Source: Zelonia costaricensis (Eukaryota; Euglenozoa; Kinetoplastea; Trypanosomatida; Trypanosomatidae). From it: a stretch of DNA of 28,220 nucleotides. Positions 16,854 to 24,936 of this stretch are shown here, in pieces; within the stretch, counting starts at the first letter, position 1; each line of letters opens with the position of its first letter. The DNA lies in NCBI GenBank assembly GCA_030849075.1, contig JASAOO010003197.1, forward strand, positions 1-28,220. The letters are read 5' to 3'. Both the position numbers and the translations under genes were made by a program. Below the pieces are notes generated by a model. That model searched no databases. It was given only the letters and a program-made list of their open reading frames with translations, and was not told the DNA's origin.

Positions 16854-18302
16854 ATGTCCACCACAGCGACAGAGCGCAAAACGGAGGGGCTGGGGAGTCC
16901 TCGGTCGCCGGAGACGCGGGACTCGCAGTATCGCAAGCAGCTCTCCTTTGCGCACACGCTGAAGGTGGTGATCCGGAATAGCATCTACGCCGCCATCGGG
17001 CGCATTCTCATCGGAATCGTGAAGGCCCTCGTGAAGCGTGGCGTCTCGCGCGCGTTCCTGGCCCGCATTCCGTCCGAGTTCCTGTCGCTCGACCCGCTAA
17101 AGTGGGCGGCCGTCTTTGGTGGTTTCTCGAGCTTCCGCTTCTGCGTGCAGACGCTGCTGCGGCTTCTCAAGCCGTTCGGCTTGTCAGGCAAGTTCGCGTC
17201 GCTGCTGGCCGGCTGCATCTGCGCCACCCCCGCCCTCGTCATGAACAAGGAGACGCGCACGGAGCTCTGCCTGTACCTGTTCGTGCGCAGCGCGCACACC
17301 TTCTCACTGCGCTACCTGCTGCCGCGTATGCCACGACGGCTGCAAGAGTTCCGGCACTACGATGTGCTCCTCATGTGCATTAGCTCCGCCCAGATCGCGT
17401 ACGGCTGCCTTTTCAATCCGAACACGCTGCCCAAGTCCTATCAAGGCTTCCTCAACCGAGCGTCCACCTACCAGGAGAAGCTGATCCGAGGCCATTCCGG
17501 CTTCTGTCGCGAGCGCCTCGTCCCCGACCTCGTCGATTACTGCCGGACGCGGAAGCTGCCCCTGATCCAGGACTTCGGTCAGAAGGGCGCCGACACCCTT
17601 TGCCGCGTGACGCACGGCCGGTACTCTTGCAACACGTGGGCGCTCGTCTTTGTCTTCAAGAACATGCTGGCCATGGGCATACCCCTGTACGGTCCACTGC
17701 GGCTAGTGTCGATGCTGGCCTTCCAGCGCAAGCGGCTCCTCTCCAACCCCGTCTCGACCATCGCCCACAACGTCCGCTCGATGCTGATCAGCGCGCTCTT
17801 CCTCGCCCTGTACGTGGCCGTCATCCTGCGCTCCGCCTGCTTCGGCGTGCAGCACCGCGGCGGCGGCACCAAGACGGTGGCGGCGCTGTGCTCTCTCGCA
17901 GGGCTAGCCACGCTGCTCGAGCCAAAGGGGCGCCGCATGGACCTCGCGCTGTACTGCTCCATGTACGCACTCCGCTCCTTCCTGCTGACCCAGAACCTGC
18001 GTGGCCGCCTGCCGTACCCGCGGCACTGGTTCGTGTGCAGCGTGTACCTGCTTTCTGCTGGCTTCATCTTCTACGAGTACGAGGAGGAGCCGCGGCTGCT
18101 GGATCGTCGCGTGCGCACCGCGCTGCGGCTGCTGCTGGGGGAGGAGTCCCCAGTGGCGCCATCGTCGTCGAAGAATGAGACGACGACGTCCTTCGAGGAT
18201 GCCGAGCCGCTGGCGGAGCCCCCGGTGACAAGCAAGGGGAAGGAGAAGCGGGTGCAGATCGCCAACACAGTCACGTTTGCGTCGACGCGCCAGGCACTCT
18301 AG
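16854..18302 (+). CDS. Multi-pass membrane protein, TMEM135-like
   Basis: A 482-residue protein with about seven or eight hydrophobic segments, near residues 40-60, 82-102, 112-130, 170-187, 262-290, 308-330, 340-357 and 392-408. Two halves look related, each with an 'AG...' helix followed by a basic turn and a 'LxLYxxxR' helix: LLAGCICA ... ELCLYLFVR (117-145) and LAGLATLL ... MDLALYCSMYALRS (348-374). This arrangement, the G-x-x-P turn after the last repeat (RGRLPYPRH, 383-391) and the Cys/His-bearing loop before the second half (249-259) agree with TMEM135, a mitochondrial/peroxisomal/lipid-droplet membrane protein related to the Tim17/22/23 fold. In animals it is linked to peroxisomal lipid metabolism and mitochondrial fission. 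The C-terminal 50 residues are soluble, Ser/Thr/Glu-rich. There is no signal peptide. Start is the first ATG after the acceptor. Homology is judged by pattern from memory, so it is moderate. Confidence 0.85.
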   Translation: MSTTATERKTEGLGSPRSPETRDSQYRKQLSFAHTLKVVIRNSIYAAIGRILIGIVKALVKRGVSRAFLARIPSEFLSLDPLKWAAVFGGFSSFRFCVQTLLRLLKPFGLSGKFASLLAGCICATPALVMNKETRTELCLYLFVRSAHTFSLRYLLPRMPRRLQEFRHYDVLLMCISSAQIAYGCLFNPNTLPKSYQGFLNRASTYQEKLIRGHSGFCRERLVPDLVDYCRTRKLPLIQDFGQKGADTLCRVTHGRYSCNTWALVFVFKNMLAMGIPLYGPLRLVSMLAFQRKRLLSNPVSTIAHNVRSMLISALFLALYVAVILRSACFGVQHRGGGTKTVAALCSLAGLATLLEPKGRRMDLALYCSMYALRSFLLTQNLRGRLPYPRHWFVCSVYLLSAGFIFYEYEEEPRLLDRRVRTALRLLLGEESPVAPSSSKNETTTSFEDAEPLAEPPVTSKGKEKRVQIANTVTFASTRQAL

Positions 18303-18428
18303 ACTGAAGTGCACGTCGCAGCGTGCTGACCCGGGGATGTGGACAGCAGCGGCGCAGCCTGGGTCCCTCGTCTGTGTGTTTGTTGTTGTTGTTTGTTTCT
18401 TCATGTTGCAGAGCCCTCTGCATGGTGT

Positions 18429-18433
<5 letters not shown>

Positions 18434-18463
<30 letters not shown>
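18434..18463. repeat. (TG)n microsatellite
   Basis: Thirty uninterrupted bases of TG, preceded by another eight after a single interruption. It lies 130 bases past the TMEM135-like stop, in the probable 3' UTR. Confidence 0.9.
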
Positions 18464-18464
<1 letters not shown>

Positions 18465-20097
18465 CGCTGTTTGTCCTCTCTTCTCGTCGTGCTGCGGACC
18501 TTAATCGGTGAGAACGCCACACACGCCACGACACCCCTCTTCCACTGCGCACGCTCCTCCGAGGCTTCGCTTCCACCTTTCTCCGCGCTGACGCCGGCGG
18601 CCATCACCCTGTTTTTTTCTCTTCTCCCCCCCACACCCGCGCTGCCGCGCCTTCTTTTCGGTAGATCCCTTCCGTGTGCGTGCGAGTGTGTGAGCTCCTG
18701 TACCCCTCCCTCCCCATTCCTTAGGCCCCCCCCCTCCTCCTCCACCTGTAACGGCCCTCTGCCTCTCTCCTGCGCCCTACCCCCGCAACGTCCTCCTCGT
18801 TCCCGTGTCCCCCCCCTTCGACACGTGTAATCGATCCATGTTATCTGCCTCTGCCTTAGCACCCGCGCTGCTGCCCGTTGTTGAGAGTCCCATTCACATC
18901 GCAGCAGCCAGCCCTCGGCTGGAGAGTGCACCGGAAAAGAGCGTAGAAAGCTTTGCGCGTAATAGTCGACCCCTCGAGCCGCGGGTATGTCTTGATGCGC
19001 CCTCGCCATGCTTGTTACTGTTTCTCGCCCACAAAGGTGCTTTTGGATGCTGACGTGTGCGTGTCTGTTTCTGTGTGTGTCAGTCGGTGTCAGTAGGTGT
19101 GCGGTCTGCTTCCAAGCTGGACCGGTCGCGACAACCTCCCTGTAGGGCACGCGGCGCCCCCCCTCTCTCCCCTTCTTCCTCCTCACCCCTCTTTCCCTCT
19201 TTGATGCGTCTGTGCACCTCCCACTTGTCTGCCTTGCGCTTTCGGGTCTTCCCCGCTCCTCCCCCTGGTTCTTCCCCCACCGCTTTCTTCTTCTTGCTCG
19301 TTTCACGGTGGTCAGCGAGGCTTTCTCGGCGCGCTCGCCATACACACTTTTTTTTCCCTCTCCTTAGTTTTGCTTGCCCATCGCTGTTTTCCTCTTGCCA
19401 GCACCTCTCGTACGAAGCTGTCGGGAGCGTGTCGGCGTGCGTCTGTCTGCGTGGATGGATGTGTGCCGTGTTTTGTTGAAAAAAAGGGGAGTGGCCTCGG
19501 GGCGTGATGAGCGTTGCCTCCCATAGTGAGAGGGTGAGCCTGTGAAGCGAAAGACCACCGATGCACTCGATGCACGCAGACGTGCAACACGAGGTGCTGG
19601 GTGAGCTTGTCGTCTGCACGGTGAGTGGCCCGGCTTCGTGCCGAAGGACGGGATGCAAGGTGGGGGAGGGGGAGAGCCGACCTGTCTTCAGAGTACCCCA
19701 CTCCCCGGGTGTGTTTCCTTGAGCCAAGCGCGTCGCGGCTTTCTTCCTGTCTCTTCTGCGCTCCTTGTTTTCCCTTTTCGTCGTCTGTTGTGCCCCTGTT
19801 TGCGTTGCCCGCTTTCTCGGTTCCTTGTCTCGCCCTCCACCCTCCTGTGCTCGTCTGTGTGTGTTGGTCTTGTGTGTGTGTGTGTCTTGTTTTTTTTGCT
19901 CGCCCTTTGCGCTTTGTGTCGAGAGGAGCTTGTCATGGAATCTCTCCGCTGCATCATGTAAGTGTACGTCGGTTGATGAGATTTGGGTGATTTTGGTGAC
20001 GCTGATGATGACTGTTGTTGCGACGAGCTTGTGTTTTTGTTTTCTCTTGCACTCTCGTATATCTTTCCCCTTTCTCGCTTCTCTGATTGTGCGCGTA

Positions 20098-20132
20098 TGT
20101 GTGTGTGTGTGTGAATGTGTGTGTGTGTGTGT
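20098..20132. repeat. Interrupted (TG)n microsatellite
   Basis: Two TG blocks separated by GAA. They are complementary in sense to the CA tracts 260 and 510 bases downstream. Confidence 0.85.
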
Positions 20133-20394
20133 ACGGGTAAGCCACGGTGTCATCTCGGCGCGTCACCACTCCACCTGTCTTCTCGAATAACAGGGAAAAA
20201 ATACGGAAGAACGCACTGCGCATGGTGTGGTTGAGGCGGAGCTGGTTGAAACCTCTGTAAAGCAGAAAGGGGGATGGCACGAGAGGCACAGGGCAGTCGA
20301 GGAAAGCGCGTTGACAGGGGAGGAGCGGAACGAGTGTCGAGGCGGGAAGAGAGAGGAGGAGGGGGGGGGGTGTGCATTGGAAGAGAAGGAGCAA

Positions 20395-20414
20395 ACACAC
20401 ACACACACACACAC
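20395..20414. repeat. (CA)n microsatellite
   Basis: A 20-base CA tract on the plus strand within a purine-rich patch. Confidence 0.85.
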
Positions 20415-20639
20415 GTGGCATTGTAGATTGTGCGGATAGCCTCGGACCACGAGTCGCGCCCTTGCTGCTTCTTTTCTTTCTTTCTTTGCTGATGGCACCG
20501 ACCCCCTCCACCACCCCCTCTTCATCGTCCTCTAACACTTCCCTGCTGCGCCGTAGCTCTTCTGCTCGCCTCCATTTTAAGAAGAAGAAAAAAAAAAACG
20601 GTGTTCTCTGTAACATGGAATACGCACACGCATGCATAA

Positions 20640-20661
20640 ACACACACACACACACACACAC
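20640..20661. repeat. (AC)n microsatellite
   Basis: A 22-base alternating A/C tract. Confidence 0.85.
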
Positions 20662-21334
20662 GAGCAATCACATACGATAATGAATAGTTCCCTACACACA
20701 CGCACAGTACCACGTCGAAGTGGATCCCGTTCGGTGTCGGCACCGTGCCCGTGACGTTCACGATGGAGCCAACTCACGAAGATGGCACAAGGGGAAGCGG
20801 AATGCGCCGCTGAATTGATGCGTGCCCCAAGCGACGAGGGCAAAGGGGGAGAGGGGGGGGGGGACGCGCTTGCCTCACGTGGTACGCGTGCACGAGTTCG
20901 GTGCGGTAGCGACCATCTCCCTTCTCTTGGCTAGATCTTCTTGGCAGCACTGCCCCCCTCTCCTCCTCGTGTGCACGCGGCCTGCAGTGCGGCCCCCAAC
21001 CTCTGCTAAGCGCCTCGAGCACGGCCCTTTCCCGGTTGATCGTTTGCTTCCCCCTTCCCATGGCACTATGCATGCATTCCTCACCTTCAACCTCTTTTTT
21101 TGTTTTGATCTCGTTGCTCTGTGCTGTGGATTCATGGGCCCCCCCCTCCCTCCCTACACACCTCCATCGTCATCATCGTCACCGAGGACTCCCCAACAGG
21201 TTCTGTGTGTGCGTGTGTGTGTGTGTGTTGACACCCTGCGCCTTGTCCTCTTCATCTCACCATCGTACGTTTATATCGACTTGTGTAGCCTCACCGCCGC
21301 CGCCGCCTCAGAGCATACGGGCCCACCCCACCCC

Positions 21335-21363
21335 CTCCGCAGCCTTTCCTCTGGCTTTTTCAG
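21335..21363 (+). promoter_or_regulatory. Trans-splice acceptor of the RP2-like gene
   Basis: CCTTTCCTCTGGCTTTTTCAG ends in AG at 21362-21363, a strong tract directly next to the acceptor. The first ATG afterwards is 21471, so the 5' UTR is about 107 bases and very C-rich. Confidence 0.7.
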
Positions 21364-21470
21364 GCGTCAGCGGGGACCGTGGTGCACCACCGGTGACCGC
21401 TACTAACCGCCCTCCACCTCACCCCCCTCTTTGTTCCCCCCCCCCTCCACCCCGCCCGCTGCTGCACGCC

Positions 21471-23105
21471 ATGGCGTCGAGTGATGCGGCAGAGACGGAG
21501 CGCGTCATCCGGGCCAAGCTGGAGGCGTCGGGGCAGTACGGCAAGATGCGGGCCATGATTATGGAGGCGGCGCTGCAGACCGTCACGACGGCAAGCCCAG
21601 GCAGCGCCGCGGCACTGAGCTTCCACCCGACGCCGGCCCTGACGCAGGCGACCGATGCAGGCGCAGTGGAGTTGGAGCTGGTGCAGGAGTACCTGCAGTA
21701 CCTTGGCCTCCAGTACACGGCGCGGGTCTTGCAGCTGGAGGCGGGCCTGCCCGAGGCACCGCTGCGCACGAGCGCGGAGCTGCACCAGGCCCTGCACCTG
21801 CCCTCCAGTGACGGGCCGTGCCTCTCCGCGCTCCTCCGCGCAGGCGGTGCCGCACCCACAGCAGCGGCCCCCACCGGGAGCGCCTCCGTGGCCGGTGGGC
21901 TTGCCAAGGCAGCGGGACCAGCGAACGGCGCTGTGGACGCCAGCGCCGCCGGTGACGACGATGACGGCAGCAGCGAGGCAGGGAGCGGCGATGGGGACGA
22001 CGAGTCGGCCGCCTCCGATCACAACCAGCCTGGTGGCCAGGACACGACGTACTTCATCTCCAAGTGGAAGCGGCGCCACTTTGTGCGCCACAACCAGGTC
22101 TCTGGGCAGCAGGTGCAGATCGAGTACCTGACGGACTGCCACACCGTCGTCTTGGACGAGTTGGACAGCATGACGGTGGACGACTGCGAGGGCGGCGAGC
22201 TCGTCATCGCGGCGTGCGAGGGAAGCGTGTTCCTGCGCAACTGTAAGAACATGACGGTGCACGTGGCGTGCAAGCAGCTGCGCACGCGCGACTGCGAGCA
22301 CCTCAAGCTGCACATCTTCACCACGACCGACCCGGTGGTGGAGATGAGCCACCATGTCAGCTTCCACCCCTTCAACCTGCGCCTGCCGGGGCTGCAGCGC
22401 CTCTTCGCCGATGCCCGACTTGACCCCAAGTCGAACCGCTTCGTCCACGTCTACGACTTCACGCCGTCAGAGCCGCAGCTGCCCGCACCTCACTTCGAGG
22501 TCCACTTCCCGCAGCACGGGCTCGTCATGGAGAACCGCTACGCCACCTACGGTGTCCCGGAGTGCCCGCCGGAGATCGAGGCGCTTCTCGAGCTGCGGCT
22601 CATGCCCGCTGCGAGCTCCGAGTCGGGCAAGAACAAGAGCTACGACATTCGCACCGGGGCGCAGGTGTGGGCGCAGGCCGGCGCGGTGCCGGTGCCGGTG
22701 GTCGCTGCCACCGCCGCCGCCGCCGCGGCATCCGCAGCGCAGGCAAAGAGCTCCGAGGAGGACGAGGGGGAGGACGAGGAGATCGCGTCTGACGATGACG
22801 ACGACGATGACGACGACGACAGCGACGTCGCGGGTGATGCGTCGTCTTCGGCGTCTTCGTCTGCCGCCGCGAAGAAAAGCGCGCAGCTGCAGCAGGCGGC
22901 GGTGCCGGCGCCTGCACTTCCCGGTGCATCTAGGGCACCGCTTGCGCCGATTCCCGCCCCCGGCGCCGCGGCGGCGGCCGCCGCCCACGCCGCCACACCG
23001 GGCGGCATCGACAACGAAGACTACTCGTCCTTCGACGACGACGAGGATGACGAGGACGACGCGGATGACAAGTACGAGGTGGACGAGGACGAGGACGACT
23101 TCTAG
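21471..23105 (+). CDS. RP2: RP2-like protein: N-terminal LisH + TBCC (C-CAP/cofactor C-like) domain, basal body/flagellum assembly
   Basis: A 544-residue protein. Residues ~8-92 form a LisH-type helical unit of the TONNEAU1/OFD1/FOP kind (IRAKLEASGQYGKMRAMIME, then LVQEYLQYLGLQYTARVLQL). An Asp/Ser/Gly linker follows, then a TBCC beta-helix (~195-340) with the GSVFLRNC (251-258), ACKQLRTRDC (266-275) and HVYDF (326-330) signatures. R271 and R273 match human RP2 R118 and R120; R118 is the arginine finger for Arl3. The trypanosome RP2 protein has this same LisH + TBCC layout and is needed for flagellum assembly at the mature basal body (established knowledge). Differences from human RP2: no Gly2 for myristoylation, and the C-terminal NDK-like domain is replaced by an Ala/Pro-rich tail with acidic clusters (429-452, 515-544). 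Start is the first ATG after the acceptor; the in-frame sequence upstream is C/T-rich leader. Confidence 0.92.
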   Translation: MASSDAAETERVIRAKLEASGQYGKMRAMIMEAALQTVTTASPGSAAALSFHPTPALTQATDAGAVELELVQEYLQYLGLQYTARVLQLEAGLPEAPLRTSAELHQALHLPSSDGPCLSALLRAGGAAPTAAAPTGSASVAGGLAKAAGPANGAVDASAAGDDDDGSSEAGSGDGDDESAASDHNQPGGQDTTYFISKWKRRHFVRHNQVSGQQVQIEYLTDCHTVVLDELDSMTVDDCEGGELVIAACEGSVFLRNCKNMTVHVACKQLRTRDCEHLKLHIFTTTDPVVEMSHHVSFHPFNLRLPGLQRLFADARLDPKSNRFVHVYDFTPSEPQLPAPHFEVHFPQHGLVMENRYATYGVPECPPEIEALLELRLMPAASSESGKNKSYDIRTGAQVWAQAGAVPVPVVAATAAAAAASAAQAKSSEEDEGEDEEIASDDDDDDDDDDSDVAGDASSSASSSAAAKKSAQLQQAAVPAPALPGASRAPLAPIPAPGAAAAAAAHAATPGGIDNEDYSSFDDDEDDEDDADDKYEVDEDEDDF

Positions 23106-24769
23106 AGTTTCATAGAGGGATGCGGATGCAGCTGCCAGCGCGAGCCTGTGCGTGCATGCGTCCGTGTTTGTGTGCGTGTGTATGGATGTTTGGGTGTGGT
23201 GTACACCCAGAGCATGCGTTGACGTGTTTCGCGTCCTTTGCATGTCTTTTGTGTGCGTGTTTTGTGGTGTTGTACTTCTTCCTTTTTTTTCTTGGGTATT
23301 TGTGTGTGTGTGCGTGTGTGCCTCGGGTTCTGTGTTTCTTTTTTTTGGTGTGTGTTCCCGGTGACGCGCAGAATGGGAATAGAGGTGCACCTGTACTGAA
23401 TGCGAAAGTATGTGCGTGCGTGTGTGGGTGGCGGGCGGGTGGAGAGGTGGACGGGTGTCCTGAGCCGGAGGCGGCCGCCCACAGAATGCACCGAGGAGCC
23501 GCGTAGCATCCCTCTTTCCAACCCCCCTTCCTCCCAACACCCGGCACTACGAACCTACCACAGCAGAGGGACTTGCCCGCAGCGACCTCAATCATCCTTC
23601 TCCGTCATCCCCCACTTTCCCGCGATGGACTCCGCAGCGTCAAGGATGGCGTCCGCGGCGACTCTGCCCGGGGGGGGGGGCGCCGTGAAACGTCGCACCT
23701 CTCGTAGCCAACAGCATCCACGGCCACAACGTAAACAGGAACAAAACGGTCGCCACCCCCAAAAAAGTGAGGACGAGTGCGGAAACCGGAAAAAAAACCT
23801 TCGGCGATTACGTTTCCCGCAGCACTCAGACAGAAGTGTAACTGTGGACCGCCTCTGAGCACGTCCAGTGCGCGTGGAACGTGGAGAGTCAAGTGGGTTG
23901 GGGGGGGGGGTTGAGTTCATCTGCTCGGACGGGCTATGCGCGTCCTCGTGGCTGAGAAACTTGCCCTCTCTTGGAACGCACAAGAGCGGCACAGGCGGCG
24001 AAGGGTGCAACTTCGTGTAGGCTTGCGCACGTGTGTGTGCGTGAGTGTGTTCCCGTGCGTTTGAGTTCTACAACATGCAAGTCACGCAGGTGAGAAAAGA
24101 CGGCTAACACGGTTCTCTTGCCCCGTTGTCGTTCTGGCAAGGCTGGCGCGTCTCCCGCCCAGGCATCTTTTCTCCTCAACTCTGGTGCACCTTCGTTTAT
24201 CGCCCCCCCCCTCCCTTACGCTGCTTTCCACGTCAACTGCGCCCTTGTCCGTCCCACACAGTTGCCGACCTTTTCGCGTGGTCGGCGTTGCAGCGCAGCG
24301 GAGCACCTCGCCTGGAAAGGCTCCGCTCTCCCTCGCCCCCCTCCTTTCCCGCTTGCTTTCCATCGAGAAGAGGGAGGCAGAGAGCTGACAAGCACGCATA
24401 CACACACACACACACACACTAACACAGACACACTCTCACAATCACAGTAGGGAGCGCCTAGGGAGTAAGCGAAACCACACGGTGTCCCTGTCCCGGTCTC
24501 TTCCTTTCGCAGTGCACATTGCGGTGCAGTAGCTCAACGTGCCTCGTTGGGCACGAGGCGACGCACACGGAACGCAGGGGAAGGGTCTTCCAGTTTTCCG
24601 TCTGTGTCCGGGTGTGTTCGTTTCCCGTGAAGAGCGGCGCGCTGTGGTGGCTTGCGCGGAGCCTTGACCCTCGTCTCGAGACCCTTCCACAGCTACACGT
24701 TTTTCTCTCCTTTTTTCTTTGTTTTCCGCTCTCTCACATCTGCGCATCGTGCGGGTGCACCGAGGCGCC
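23106..24769 (+). other. 1.7-kb spacer between RP2-like and coiled-coil genes
   Basis: The first 350 bases are TG/T-rich 3' UTR-like sequence. Around 23600-24010 there is a complex island with a G9-type run near 23673-23682 and a 77-codon plus ORF (23625-23858). Then comes T/C-rich leader sequence with a CA tract at 24400-24419. No gene is firmly supported. Confidence 0.5.
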
Positions 24770-24802
24770 GTGCATCTTCTTCGTTTTTCCCTTTCCGCTC
24801 AG
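24770..24802 (+). promoter_or_regulatory. Trans-splice acceptor of the coiled-coil gene
   Basis: CTTCTTCGTTTTTCCCTTTCC (24774-24796 area) runs into CTCAG, AG at 24801-24802. The first ATG afterwards is 24937. An earlier T/C tract (24698-24733) leads to a weaker AG near 24760. Confidence 0.6.
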
Positions 24803-24936
24803 TTGTACCCCTCTTCACGCGGGCAAGCCCGAGCTGTAGCCGACATAGAGTTGTACACTTACACATCCATACACATACACACACGCACATACACACCCAC
24901 GAAGGGACGAGAGACGAGGCAAGGGAGCTCCAACAC

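Larger units (their letters stand above)
18303..21334 (+). other. 3-kb low-complexity spacer between TMEM135-like and RP2-like genes
   Basis: Mostly T/C-rich on the plus strand, as expected for the transcript sense here, with TG tracts (18434-18463, 20098-20113, 20116-20132) and CA tracts (20395-20414, 20640-20661). Two patches are reversed in skew (about 20180-20420 and 20580-20870, purine- and CA-rich, including G11 at 20853-20863). Three islands of complex sequence stand out: 18838-19053, 19490-19720 and 20690-20830. No gene is supported. Confidence 0.55.

Noticed and set aside
18401..19345. 314-codon minus-strand ORF
   Set aside because: Most of it translates repeats and purine tracts (Arg/Glu/Gly, His/Thr); only the part over 18838-19053 is of interest and is reported separately.
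19504..19520. Possible C/D snoRNA (GTGATGA C-box)
   Set aside because: No D box (CTGA) or terminal stem was found at suitable spacing within about 100 bases.
21036..21470. In-frame 145-residue extension of the RP2-like protein
   Set aside because: It contains TG repeats, poly-Pro/Ser from C-runs and the strong acceptor at 21362-21363; the LisH unit starts just after ATG 21471.
24652..24936. In-frame 95-residue N-terminal extension of the coiled-coil protein
   Set aside because: It encodes the polypyrimidine tract and a CA repeat (Phe/Ser and His/Thr runs), and the acceptor AG falls inside it.
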